From Pseudorhodoferax aquiterrae (GTDB taxonomy: Bacteria; Pseudomonadota; Gammaproteobacteria; Burkholderiales; Burkholderiaceae_C): a stretch of DNA of 64,000 bases. Shown piece by piece: positions 44,499-53,141 of the stretch. Location of the stretch: NCBI RefSeq assembly GCF_014652235.1, contig NZ_BMYK01000005.1, positions 186,001 through 250,000 of the forward strand, in the 5' to 3' direction. Below the pieces are notes generated by a model. That model searched no databases, had not been told where the DNA came from, and saw only the letters and a list, made by a program, of their open reading frames with translations. Both the position numbers and the translations under genes were made by a program. Numbering within the stretch: position 1 is the stretch's first letter; each line of letters opens with the position of its first letter.

Positions 44499-46229
44499 TC
44501 AGCGCCCCAGCGCACGCAGACCCGTCAGCACCACGGTCGCCAGCCCGAGCACCACCGTGCACACCTGCCAGAACAGCACCGGATTGCGCTGCACCAACGG
44601 CAACGCGCGCGGGCGCAGCAGCGCGGCGCCGGGCCGGTGCAGGTCGTGCACGAACTCCGAGACGGCTTCCTGACGGCGTGCCGGATCGGGCTGCAAGGCC
44701 TTGTGCAGCACGGCGTCCAGCCAGGCCGGCAACTCGGGCCGGTGGTGGCGCAGCGGCACGTAGCGCAGGCGTTGGAGGTCCGCGGGCGCGCGCAGCTGCG
44801 TGACCTGCAGGCCATAGGGCAGCTGGCCGCTGAGCATCTGGTAGCTCAGCACGGCCAGCGCGAACAGGTCGGCGGCGGCCGTGGGCGGGCCGCCGACGAA
44901 GTACTCGGGCGCGGTGTATTGCAGGGAGCCCACGATGCGCGTGGCCCGCAGCGCCGGCGTGGCCTCGGCCAGGCCGGCCACATGGCTCGATGCGAGATCG
45001 ATGATCTTCACGGTGCCGTTGCGGTCGACCATCACGTTCTCGGGCCGCAGATCCTGGTGCAGCATCTCCTTGCCGTGCAGGGCCTGCAGGCCCTTGGCCA
45101 GTTGGGCGACCAGGCCGCGCACGCTGTCCAGATCAGGCCGCGGGTGGTCGGTCATCCATTGCGCGAGCGTCTGGCCCTCCACGTACTCCATGGCGACGCA
45201 GAGGTGTTCGCGCGCACGCTCGCCCGCCCAGGCTTGCAGCACGTGCGGACTGCGCACGCGCCGGGCCACCCATTCCTCGAGCAGGAAACGGTCCAGCGCC
45301 TCGGCATCTTCGCGCAGATCGACGGCCGGCACCTTGACGACCAACTGGCCGCCGGTCTGCGGATCCAGTGCCAGGAACACCTGGCTGCGCGCGCTTGCAT
45401 GGAGTTCGCGCACCAGCGTCCAGCCCTCGAAGACCATGCGCGGCGCCAGCGGCGGCGGCAGCCGCAGCTGCGCGCGCCGCGCCTGCCAGGGCTGGGCCTC
45501 CTGCGGCGGCAACGCGTCGATGCGCAACAGCTGCACGGTGGCGTCGTCGGTGCTGCCGCGTTCGCGCGCCACCTGCACGAGCACGCGCGCCGCTGCGTCG
45601 AAGTCATGCGGCCAGCAGGCCAGCGCGGTGTGCACGCTGGCCGCATCCAGCCGCTCGTAGGCGCCATCGCTGGCCAGCAGGTAGAGCGCGCCGGCTTCGG
45701 CCTCCAGGCAGCGGTGGTCGATCTCCACATGCGGCGCAGCGCCCAGGGCCCGGCCCAGGTAGGACTGTTGCGCGCCCAGCTGCACGCGGTGGTCTTCGGT
45801 GAGCTGCTCCAGCGCCTGCGCGTGCACGCGGTAGACCCGCGTGTCGCCCACGTGCAGCACATGGATGTCGCGGCCCTTGAGCACCAGGGCGCTGAAGGTG
45901 CAGCAGTGGCCACGGTCCTTGTCGAAGCGGGCGTCGCCGCGCTGGTTCTGCGCGTGCAGCCAGGCGTTGGTGGCGCCCAGCACGCGCTGGGCGGCGCGGC
46001 GCACGGACCAGGCCTCGGAGGTGGCGTAGTAGTCGTCGAGGAAGCCGCGCACGGCCGCGGCGCTGGCGATGTGGCTCACGGGGCTGGAGCCGATGCCGTC
46101 GGCCAGCGCGACGGCGATGCCCTTGAGCTGCAGCGCCGAGCCCGTGGGAACGACGGCGCCGTGGAAGTCCTGGTTCAGCCCCTTGCGGCCCGCCAGCGAA
46201 TGCTGGCCCAGTGTGACTTCAAGCGGCAC
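44499..46229 (-). CDS. PP2C phosphatase / Ser-Thr protein kinase fusion, membrane-anchored
   Basis: 576 residues. N-terminal PP2C phosphatase (about 1-240) with metal-site motifs ADGIGSS, HVGDTRVYR, LLASDGAYE and STDDATV. Protein-kinase domain (about 265-520): Lys in LVVKVPAVD, catalytic loop HQDLRPENVM (Asp and Asn present, HRD Arg replaced by Gln) and DLASS where DFG is expected. One C-terminal helix (about 549-571) anchors it to the membrane. The start overlaps the formate/nitrite-channel gene by 11 bp, placing it last in the nirBD operon, where it may gate nitrite uptake or reduction. Kinase activity is plausible but weakened motifs leave doubt. Confidence 0.9.
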   Translation of the reverse strand: MPLEVTLGQHSLAGRKGLNQDFHGAVVPTGSALQLKGIAVALADGIGSSPVSHIASAAAVRGFLDDYYATSEAWSVRRAAQRVLGATNAWLHAQNQRGDARFDKDRGHCCTFSALVLKGRDIHVLHVGDTRVYRVHAQALEQLTEDHRVQLGAQQSYLGRALGAAPHVEIDHRCLEAEAGALYLLASDGAYERLDAASVHTALACWPHDFDAAARVLVQVARERGSTDDATVQLLRIDALPPQEAQPWQARRAQLRLPPPLAPRMVFEGWTLVRELHASARSQVFLALDPQTGGQLVVKVPAVDLREDAEALDRFLLEEWVARRVRSPHVLQAWAGERAREHLCVAMEYVEGQTLAQWMTDHPRPDLDSVRGLVAQLAKGLQALHGKEMLHQDLRPENVMVDRNGTVKIIDLASSHVAGLAEATPALRATRIVGSLQYTAPEYFVGGPPTAAADLFALAVLSYQMLSGQLPYGLQVTQLRAPADLQRLRYVPLRHHRPELPAWLDAVLHKALQPDPARRQEAVSEFVHDLHRPGAALLRPRALPLVQRNPVLFWQVCTVVLGLATVVLTGLRALGR

Positions 46230-47031
46230 GGCGCTTGGCCGCCGTTTTGTAGTGGGTGGAGTACAGCGTCGCGCCCACGAAGGTCAGGCCGCCGACGAGG
46301 TTGCCCAGCACGGTGGGGATCTCGTTCCAGACGATGTAGTCCATCAGCGTGAAGTTGCCGCCCAGCATCAGGCCGGTGGGGAACAGGAACATGTTGACGA
46401 TGCTGTGCTCGAAGCCCATGTAGAAGAACACCATGATGGGCATCCACATGCCGATGGCCTTGCCCGACACGTTGGTCGACATCATGGCCGCCACCACGCC
46501 GGTGGACACCATCCAGTTGCACATCACGGCGCGCACGAACAGCGTGAGCATGCCGGCCGCGCCGTGCGCGGAGTAGCCCACCGTGCGGCCCTCGCCGATG
46601 TGGCCCAGCTTCTCGCCGATGGCGTTGGGCGCCTCGGAGAAGCCGAAGGTGAAGATGATGGCCATGAACACGGCCACCGTCAGCGCGCCCGCGAAGTTGC
46701 CGCAGAACACCAGCCCCCAGTTGCGCAGCACGCCGCGCCAGGTGGCGCCGGGGCGCTTGTCGAGCACCGCGAGCGGCGTCAGCGTGAACACGCCGGTCAG
46801 CAGGTCGAAACCCAGCAGGTACAGCATGATGAAGCCGACCGGGAACAGCACGGCGCCCAGCAGCGGGTTGCCGGTGTTGACCGTGACGCTGACCGCGAAG
46901 GCCGCGGCCAGCGACAGGATGGCGCCGGCCATGTAGGAGCGGATCAGCGTGTCGCGCGTGGACATCAGCAGCTTGGATTCACCGGCATCGACCATCTTGG
47001 TCACGAATTCGGTGGGGGCGAGGTAGGCCAT
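46219..47031 (-). CDS. Formate/nitrite transporter (FNT) family channel
   Basis: 270 residues, six membrane helices. FNT features: GNFAGAL, the central NWMVSTGVVAA and GFEHSIVNMF, where the pore His of the family lies. Next to nirBD the cargo is most likely nitrite (NirC-like role). It starts 28 bp after nirD. Confidence 0.93.
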   Translation of the reverse strand: MAYLAPTEFVTKMVDAGESKLLMSTRDTLIRSYMAGAILSLAAAFAVSVTVNTGNPLLGAVLFPVGFIMLYLLGFDLLTGVFTLTPLAVLDKRPGATWRGVLRNWGLVFCGNFAGALTVAVFMAIIFTFGFSEAPNAIGEKLGHIGEGRTVGYSAHGAAGMLTLFVRAVMCNWMVSTGVVAAMMSTNVSGKAIGMWMPIMVFFYMGFEHSIVNMFLFPTGLMLGGNFTLMDYIVWNEIPTVLGNLVGGLTFVGATLYSTHYKTAAKRRAA

Positions 47032-47059
47032 GGTGTGTCTCGGTTCGATAAGGGGTGGG

Positions 47060-47398
47060 TCAGTTCAGGGCGACGAGCACGCGGCCGTCTTCCACGCGCA
47101 CGGCGTGCACGGCCACGGAATGCTCGGGCGCTTCCAGGCACTCGCCGGTGGCCAGGTCGAAGTGGTTCTTGTAGAGCGGTGAGGCGACGACGGTGCGCTC
47201 GCCCAGGCTGCCGATCAGCCCGCGCGCGAGCACGCTGGCGCCGGACTTGGGGTCGATGTTGTCGATGGCGTGGACGCGGTCGTCGCCGAGCCGGAACACG
47301 GCGACATGGTGGCCGTTGACGAGGGCGCAGACGCCGGTGTGGGGCACGATGGCGTCCAGCGCGCAGACGGGGGTCCAGGTGTGGGTCTTGGCAAGCAT
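47060..47398 (-). CDS. nirD: Nitrite reductase [NAD(P)H] small subunit
   Basis: 112 residues, Rieske-fold protein. The segment SPLYKNHFDLATGECLEAP sits where a Rieske centre would bind its cluster but lacks the Cys/His ligands, as in known NirD proteins. It completes the assimilatory siroheme nitrite reductase with NirB. It starts 14 bp after nirB. Confidence 0.95.
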   Translation of the reverse strand: MLAKTHTWTPVCALDAIVPHTGVCALVNGHHVAVFRLGDDRVHAIDNIDPKSGASVLARGLIGSLGERTVVASPLYKNHFDLATGECLEAPEHSVAVHAVRVEDGRVLVALN

Positions 47399-47412
47399 GG
47401 TGGGGCTCCGGG

Positions 47413-49929
47413 TCAGGCTGCGGCGGTGTCGCGTTCGTCCAGGCGGGCGGGGCGGATCTGGCCGCGCTCTTTCACGAACACGATGCGCTGGTCGGGCTGG
47501 TCGCTGTTGACGAAGCTCTTGAAGCGCGCGCGCACGGCCGGGTCGGTCACGGCGGTCTTCCACTCGCACTGGTAGGTGTCGACCACGTGCTGCATCTGGG
47601 CTTCGAGTTCGGCGGCGATGCCCAGCGAATCCTCGATCAGCACCTGCTTCAGGTAGTCCAGCCCGCCCTCCAGGCTCTCGCGCCAGGTGCTGGTGCGCTG
47701 CAGCCGATCCGCCGTGCGCACGTAGAACATCAGGAAGCGGTCGATCAGCGCGATCAGCGCCTCCTTGCTGAGGTCGCTCGCGATCAGTTCGGCATGGCGC
47801 GGCTTCATGCCGCCGTTGCCGCAGACGTAGAGGTTCCAGCCCTTGTCGGTGGCGATCACGCCCACGTCCTTGCCCTGGGCCTCGGCGCATTCGCGCGTGC
47901 AACCCGAGACGCCGAACTTGATCTTGTGCGGCGCGCGCAGGCCCTTGTAGCGGTTCTCCAGCAGCACCGCCAGGCCCACGGAGTCGTCCACGCCGTAGCG
48001 GCACCAGGTAGAGCCCACGCAGCTCTTCACCGTGCGCAGCGACTTGCCGTAGGCATGGCCGCTCTCGAAGCCGGCGGCGATCAGCTCTTCCCAGATCAGC
48101 GGCAGCTGCTCCAGCCGCGCGCCGAACATGTCCACGCGCGCGCCGCCCGTGACCTTGGTGTACAGGCCATACTTCTTGGCCACCTGGCCCACGGCGATCA
48201 GGCCGTCGGGCGTGACCTCGCCGCCCGGCATGCGTGGCACCACGGAGTAGGTGCCGTCCTTCTGGATGTTGCCCAGGAAGTAGTCGTTGCTGTCCTGCAG
48301 CTTGGCCAGCTGCGGCTTGAGCACGAACTCGTTCCAGATGGAGGCCAGCACGCTGGCGGCCACGGGCTTGCAGATGTCGCAGCCCAGGCCCCTGCCGTGC
48401 CTGGCCAGCAGCTCGTCGAAGGTCTTGATGTTGCCCACGCGCACCAGGTGGTAGATCTCCTGGCGCGAATAGGCGAAGTGTTCGCAGACATGGTTGTTGA
48501 CCGCCATGCCGCGGCGCGCCATCTCGAACTTCATGACCTGCGTGACCAGCGGCACGCAACCGCCGCAGGTGGCGCCAGCCTTCGTGCAGGCTTTCAGATC
48601 GCCGATCGTGCAGGCGCCTTCGCCCACGGCCGCGCAGATCTGGCCCTTGCTGACGCTGTTGCACGAGCAGATCTGCGCGCTGTCGGGCAGGGCGTCCACG
48701 CCCAGGCCGGGCTTGGCCTTGCCGTCGCTGGAGGGCAGGATCATGAACTCGGGGTCGTCCGGCAGCGTGATGCCGTTGAGCGCGGTCTGCAGCAGCGTGC
48801 CGTACTCGTCGGCGTTGCCCACCAGCACCGCGCCGAGCAGCTTCTTGCCGTCTTCGCTGACCACGATCTTCTTGTAGATCTGCTTGCGCTCGTCCACATA
48901 TTGGTAGTTGCGGCAGCCGGGCGTCTTGCCCTGCGCATCGCCGATGCTGGCCACGTCCACACCCATGAGCTTGAGCTTGGTGCTCATGTCGGCGCCTGTG
49001 AATGCGGCCGCCACATCGCCCGCGATGTGCCGGGCCGCCACGCGCGCCATGTCGTAGCCCGGCGCGACCAGGCCGAACACCTGCTCGTTCCACGACGCGC
49101 ATTCGCCGATGGCGTAGACATCGTGGTCGCTGGTGCGGCAGTGGTTGTCGATGACCACGCCGCCGCGCGGGCCGATGGCCAGCACGCACTGGCGCGCCAG
49201 CTCGTCGCGCGGGCGGATGCCGGCGGAGAACACGATCATGTCGGTCTCCAGGTGCGTGCCATCGGCGAACACCATGCGGTGGCGCGCGGTGGCGCCGTCG
49301 GTGATCTCCGTCGTGTTGCGGCCCGTGTGCACCTGCACGCCCAGCGCCTCGATCTTGGTGCGCAGGGTGCGGCCGCCGCCTTCGTCCACCTGCACGGCCA
49401 TGAGCCGCGGGGCGAACTCGACCACGTGCGTTTGCAAACCCATGTCGCGCAGCGCCTTGGCGCATTCCAGGCCCAGCAGGCCGCCGCCGATGACGACGCC
49501 GCTGGTCGACTTGGCGCCGGAGGCCTGCATGGCCTGCAGATCCTCGATGGTGCGGTAGACGTGGCAGTGGGGGCGGTCGCGGCCCGGCACACCGGGAACG
49601 AAGGGGTTGGAGCCGGTGGCCAGCACCAGCTTGTCGTAGGCGATGACTTCGCCGTCGGCCGTGGTCACGGTCTTGTCGCGGCGCTCGACGGCTGCGGCGC
49701 GCGCGGCCAGGCGCAGCTTGAAGCCGCTCTTCTCGAAGAAGCCGGGTTCCACCAGCGAGAGTTGTTCCGCCGTCTTGCCGCTGAAGAACTCCGACAGGTG
49801 CACGCGGTCGTAGGCTGCGCGCGGCTCCTCGCAGAGCACGGTGACATCCAGGTCGGGCAGGCCGCTCTCGGCCAGGCTTTCTAGGAATTTGTGGCCCACC
49901 ATTCCGTGGCCGACGACGACGATCTTCAT
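47413..49929 (-). CDS. nirB: Assimilatory nitrite reductase [NAD(P)H] large subunit
   Basis: 838 residues, normal length. N-terminal FAD/NAD(P)H oxidoreductase (VVVGHGMVGHKFLE; VVIGGGLLGLECAKAL), a BFD-type [2Fe-2S] domain (ICSCNSVSKGQI, ATCGGC) and a C-terminal siroheme/[4Fe-4S] module with the signature GCTRECAEAQGKDVG. It reduces nitrite to ammonium in the cytoplasm. AGGAG lies about 10 bp before the ATG. It is expressed from a sigma-54-type promoter with a structured 210-nt leader (see 50071-50167). Confidence 0.96.
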   Translation of the reverse strand: MKIVVVGHGMVGHKFLESLAESGLPDLDVTVLCEEPRAAYDRVHLSEFFSGKTAEQLSLVEPGFFEKSGFKLRLAARAAAVERRDKTVTTADGEVIAYDKLVLATGSNPFVPGVPGRDRPHCHVYRTIEDLQAMQASGAKSTSGVVIGGGLLGLECAKALRDMGLQTHVVEFAPRLMAVQVDEGGGRTLRTKIEALGVQVHTGRNTTEITDGATARHRMVFADGTHLETDMIVFSAGIRPRDELARQCVLAIGPRGGVVIDNHCRTSDHDVYAIGECASWNEQVFGLVAPGYDMARVAARHIAGDVAAAFTGADMSTKLKLMGVDVASIGDAQGKTPGCRNYQYVDERKQIYKKIVVSEDGKKLLGAVLVGNADEYGTLLQTALNGITLPDDPEFMILPSSDGKAKPGLGVDALPDSAQICSCNSVSKGQICAAVGEGACTIGDLKACTKAGATCGGCVPLVTQVMKFEMARRGMAVNNHVCEHFAYSRQEIYHLVRVGNIKTFDELLARHGRGLGCDICKPVAASVLASIWNEFVLKPQLAKLQDSNDYFLGNIQKDGTYSVVPRMPGGEVTPDGLIAVGQVAKKYGLYTKVTGGARVDMFGARLEQLPLIWEELIAAGFESGHAYGKSLRTVKSCVGSTWCRYGVDDSVGLAVLLENRYKGLRAPHKIKFGVSGCTRECAEAQGKDVGVIATDKGWNLYVCGNGGMKPRHAELIASDLSKEALIALIDRFLMFYVRTADRLQRTSTWRESLEGGLDYLKQVLIEDSLGIAAELEAQMQHVVDTYQCEWKTAVTDPAVRARFKSFVNSDQPDQRIVFVKERGQIRPARLDERDTAAA

Positions 49930-50070
49930 GGCGCTTGCGCTCCTGGCTGCGGGCTGGCCGCTGCGCAGCGAGCGCTGGGGCCGACCCTGGCGGGTGGCGC
50001 TCGCGCGCTCCGCCGGTTGGTTGGAACACCGCCTGCGCGCGGCCCGGTCGGACCGCCAGCAGGCAGAGGT

Positions 50071-50149
50071 TCCGCCACCGTTGGCGGAGAGTCGGACGGA
50101 TGTGGAACCGCCCCGTCACCCGGCTACGGCGCCGGGGGACGGGGCGGTT
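50071..50149 (-). promoter_or_regulatory. nirB leader with two hexaloop hairpins
   Basis: The 364-bp gap 49930-50293 holds no gene. On the minus strand the leader first forms CCCGGC/GCCGGG around a 6-nt loop GCCGTA (50119-50136, extended by a 12-bp outer arm in DNA, 50106-50149), then TCCGCC/GGCGGA around loop AACGGT (50071-50088). Two adjacent hexaloop stems with A1 and G4 in the loop are the binding feature of ANTAR antiterminators such as NasT/NasR. The second loop fits; the first has G4 only. No T-run terminator is obvious downstream, so this is a candidate. Confidence 0.4.
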
Positions 50150-50151
50150 GT

Positions 50152-50167
50152 TGCAATTGATGTGCCA
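50152..50167 (-). promoter_or_regulatory. Sigma-54 promoter of the nirBD operon
   Basis: TGGCACATCAATTGCA on the minus strand matches the -24/-12 consensus (TGGCAC-N5-TTGCA) exactly, with 10 bp between the GG and GC pairs. Expected transcription start near 50141, giving a leader of about 210 nt before nirB. This implies nitrogen control through NtrC or a related activator. Confidence 0.82.
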
Positions 50168-50242
50168 GTTGCCTGCGCAATGGAAATCAAGGGTTTGCGC
50201 GCGGCAGGCCGTTGCGGCCCCGACGCGCATGGTGCATGGCCA

Positions 50243-50257
50243 GCCCCAAATTGGGGC
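50243..50257. promoter_or_regulatory. NtrC-like palindrome upstream of nirB
   Basis: GCCCCAAATTGGGGC is a perfect palindrome around one central base and matches the NtrC half-site layout GCACC-N5-GGTGC except for one symmetrical base in each arm. Its centre is about 109 bp upstream of the predicted start, a typical enhancer distance. A weaker half-site (TGCACC on the minus strand, ending near 50236) lies beside it. Confidence 0.5.
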
Positions 50258-50293
50258 ATCCCAGGCCGGCATGGGCCAGCCTGGGGCAATGCA

Positions 50294-50887
50294 TCACGGC
50301 GTGACAGGACTGATCTTGGCGCCCTGCAGCGCGACGCCGGCCTCCAGGCCCGCATTGGTCAGCACGTAGCCGACCACGGGCTGGCGGATGGTGTTGCTGT
50401 CGACCTGGCCGTTGGCGCCCACGGTGGCCAGGGCCACGGTGGCGTCTGCGCCCACGGTCCAACCCTTGCTGGCGCGGAACTTCTCCAGCGCATCGCGCGT
50501 GCTGAACACGTAGATCACGGCGCGCGACTGGGCGCCGGCCTGCCAGCCGACCGAGCCGGCCGTGGTGCTGTAGTAGCCCACCGTGCGGTTGCCTTCGCGC
50601 AGTGCGCCGCGGCCGTACTCGGCACCCAGGCCCAGGCTGGCGCTGATCACGGAGGGGAACACCAGCGTGCCGGCCGAACGGGCCACGAGTTCGCGCGAGC
50701 CGGGCACGGTGTTGTAGAGCTTGGACAGCGCGGCGTCGACGTCGGCGTCGATGGCGTGGCGGGCCGAGGCCGGGGCGCTGGCCGTGCCCGGCTTGGTGGT
50801 CGTGCAGCCGACGAAGGCGAGGCTGCAGGCGCCCAGCAGGGCCGTGGCGGCGAGGGTGCGAAAGCGGTTGTTGTGCATGTTGTGCAT
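50294..50887 (-). CDS. SYLF/YSC84-domain lipoprotein
   Basis: 197 residues. Lipoprotein signal (ATALLGACSLAFVGC). The mature part matches the SYLF lipid-binding family: DADVDAALSKLY, AGTLVFPSVISASLGLGAEYGRG, GYYSTTAGSVGWQAGAQSRAVIYVF and a C-terminal GLEAGVALQGAKISP. Probably outer-membrane or periplasmic; exact role unknown. The ATG at 50887 is chosen for the AAGGAA ribosome site 5 bp upstream; an in-frame ATG lies 24 bp earlier. Confidence 0.88.
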   Translation of the reverse strand: MHNMHNNRFRTLAATALLGACSLAFVGCTTTKPGTASAPASARHAIDADVDAALSKLYNTVPGSRELVARSAGTLVFPSVISASLGLGAEYGRGALREGNRTVGYYSTTAGSVGWQAGAQSRAVIYVFSTRDALEKFRASKGWTVGADATVALATVGANGQVDSNTIRQPVVGYVLTNAGLEAGVALQGAKISPVTP

Positions 50888-51129
50888 GTCGGTTCCTTGG
50901 GGTAGCTCCATCAGGCCCGAAAGGGCGATGGCAATGCTAGGCCGGCGCGCGCGGCAAGGGCTTTGGCTTGCGGCACCGGCCTACAGCCGGCCGCAGGCGC
51001 CGACCACAGGAAAACCCTGTAGAGCGCCAGGGCAACTGTCTGAAATTTGGTCATGTGAATTGTCTGTCCTGTGGGCGGTTGCTGGCATGGTTCGGTCTTA
51101 AGTTATTGATTTTCAAAGGGTCGCGCAGA

Positions 51130-51145
51130 TGGCATGGACTGTGCA
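51130..51145 (+). promoter_or_regulatory. Possible sigma-54 promoter of the liv-type operon
   Basis: TGGCATGGACTGTGCA carries GG and GC at the right 10-bp spacing and matches TGGCA and TGCA of the consensus. It predicts a start near 51156 and a 23-nt leader with a TTGGAG ribosome site before the ATG at 51179. Found by eye, so weaker than the nirB example. Confidence 0.5.
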
Positions 51146-51178
51146 ATTTCCAGCCACCAACCATTTGGAGACTACGCC

Positions 51179-52375
51179 ATGAACCGTCGCTGTCTGGCAC
51201 GCTTGTCAGCCGTTGCCGCACTCGTGCTGTGCGCCGCAGGGAGCTTCGCCCAGTCCAAGGACATCCGCATCGCCCATGTCTACGGCAAGACCGGCGCGCT
51301 GGAAGCCTATGGCAAGCAGACGCAGACCGGTTTCATGATGGGCCTTTCTTACGCCACCGGCGGCACCATGGCCGTCAATGGCAAGAAGCTCGTGGTCATC
51401 GAGAAGGACGACCAGGGCAAGCCAGACCTGGGCAAGTCGCTGCTGGCCACGGCCTATGCCGACGACAAGGCCGACCTGGCCGTGGGCACCACGGGTTCGG
51501 GCGTGGCGCTGGCCATGCTGCCGGTGGCCGAGGAGTACAAGAAGGTGCTCATCGTCGAGCCGGCCGTGGCCGACTCGATCACGGGCGACAAGTGGAACAA
51601 GTACATCTTCCGCACCGGCCGCAACTCCAGCCAGGACGCCATCAGCAACGCCGTGGCGCTGGACAAGGAGGGCACGACCATCGTCACGCTGGCGCAGGAC
51701 TGGGCCTTCGGCCGCGACGGCGTGAAGGCCTTCAAGGACGCGGTCAAGAAGGCGAAGATCGGCCACGAGGAATACCTGCCGCCGACCACAACCGACTTCA
51801 CGGCCGGCATCCAGCGCATCGTCGACCAGCTCAAGGACAAGCCGGGCCGCAAGGTGGTCTGGGTGGTCTGGGCCGGCGCCACCACGCCGTTCAACGCGCT
51901 GGCCGATGCCGACCTGCAAAAGCGCTTCGGCATCGAGGTCAGCACGGGCGGCAACATCCTGCCGGCCATGACGGCCTACAAGCGCTTCCCGGGCATGGAA
52001 GGCGCCACCTACTACTACTTCGGCCTGCCCAAGAACCCGGTCAACGAGGCCATGGTCGCGGCCCACTACAAGGAGTTCAAGACGCCGCCCGACTTCTTCA
52101 CGGCCGGCGGCTTCTCGGCCGCGATGGCGGTGGTCACGGCGCTCAAGAAGACCGGCGGCGAGACCGCCACCAACAAGCTCATCGCCGCCATGGAGGGCAT
52201 GAGCTTCGAGACGCCCAAAGGCACGATGACCTTCCGCAAGGAAGACCACCAGGCGATGCAGAGCATGTACCACTTTCGCATCAAGCAGGACCCGGCTTTC
52301 GCCTGGGGCGTGCCGGAACTCGTGCGCGAGATCAAACCTGAGGAGATGCAGGTTCCCATCCGCAACAAGCGCTGA
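51179..52375 (+). CDS. livK: ABC transporter substrate-binding protein (Liv/HAAT type)
   Basis: 398 residues. Sec signal peptide ending near SFAQ-SKD, then a type I periplasmic binding fold of the branched-chain amino acid/amide family: IRIAHVYGKTGALEAYGKQTQTGFMMGL region, GTTGSGVALAM, VVWAGATTPFNALADAD and a C-terminal RKEDHQAMQSMYHF. The symbol is by family only; the neighbouring hydrolases suggest a short hydroxy acid or related product as ligand. First gene of the operon. Confidence 0.9.
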   Translation: MNRRCLARLSAVAALVLCAAGSFAQSKDIRIAHVYGKTGALEAYGKQTQTGFMMGLSYATGGTMAVNGKKLVVIEKDDQGKPDLGKSLLATAYADDKADLAVGTTGSGVALAMLPVAEEYKKVLIVEPAVADSITGDKWNKYIFRTGRNSSQDAISNAVALDKEGTTIVTLAQDWAFGRDGVKAFKDAVKKAKIGHEEYLPPTTTDFTAGIQRIVDQLKDKPGRKVVWVVWAGATTPFNALADADLQKRFGIEVSTGGNILPAMTAYKRFPGMEGATYYYFGLPKNPVNEAMVAAHYKEFKTPPDFFTAGGFSAAMAVVTALKKTGGETATNKLIAAMEGMSFETPKGTMTFRKEDHQAMQSMYHFRIKQDPAFAWGVPELVREIKPEEMQVPIRNKR

Positions 52376-52382
52376 ACGCAGC

Positions 52383-53141
52383 GTGCTGGAAACCAGAGAC
52401 CTGACGGTCCGCTTCGGCGGGCACGTCGCGGTGAACGCCGTCAGCTGCCGCTTCGCGCCGGGCACGCTGACGGCCATCGTGGGCCCCAACGGCGCGGGCA
52501 AGACCACCTACTTCAACCTGATCTCGGGCCAGCTCAAGGCCACGGCCGGTACCGTGGCGTTGAACGGCCGCGATCTCTCCGGCCTTGCGCCCTCGGCCCG
52601 CACGCGGGCCGGCCTGGGCCGGGCCTTCCAGCTCACCAACCTGTTTCCCCACCTCACGGTGCTGGAAAACGTGCGCCTGGCGGTGCAGGCCACGCAGGAG
52701 GGGCCGCACCGGCGCGGCCTGAACCTGTGGAGCATCTGGAGCGACCACCGCGATCTGACGGCGCGCGCCGACGCCATCCTCATTGAGGTGGCGCTCAAGG
52801 CGCGTGAGCACGACACCGTGGCAAGCCTGCCGCACGGCGACCAGCGCAAGCTCGAAGTGGCGCTGCTCATGGCGCTGGAGCCGCAGGTCTTCATGTTCGA
52901 CGAGCCCACGGCCGGCATGAACGCGGCCGAAGCGCCCGTGATCCTGGACCTGATCCGCAAGCTCAAGCGCGACCGCAGCAAGACCATCCTGCTCGTGGAG
53001 CACAAGATGGACGTGGTGCGCGAACTGGCCGACCGCATCATCGTGCTCGTCAACGGCCAACTCGTGGCCGACGGCGAGCCGGCCGAGGTGATCGCCTCGC
53101 CCATCGTGCAGGAAGCCTATCTGGGAGTGGCCAAGGCATGA
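52383..53141 (+). CDS. livG: ABC transporter ATP-binding protein (LivG-like)
   Basis: 252 residues from a GTG start 7 bp after the binding-protein gene. Walker A GPNGAGKTTYFN, a LivG-style signature LPHGDQRKLEVAL and Walker B VFMFDEPTAGM, then the His switch LVEHKMDVV. It energises the importer with the LivF-like subunit. Its stop overlaps the next ATG (ATGA). Confidence 0.93.
   Translation: MLETRDLTVRFGGHVAVNAVSCRFAPGTLTAIVGPNGAGKTTYFNLISGQLKATAGTVALNGRDLSGLAPSARTRAGLGRAFQLTNLFPHLTVLENVRLAVQATQEGPHRRGLNLWSIWSDHRDLTARADAILIEVALKAREHDTVASLPHGDQRKLEVALLMALEPQVFMFDEPTAGMNAAEAPVILDLIRKLKRDRSKTILLVEHKMDVVRELADRIIVLVNGQLVADGEPAEVIASPIVQEAYLGVAKA

Noticed and set aside
47399-50272. Long minus-strand frame running through nirB into nirD
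   Set aside because: It is out of frame with nirB and Arg/Pro-rich; only its last 112 codons, from the ATG at 47398, are nirD.
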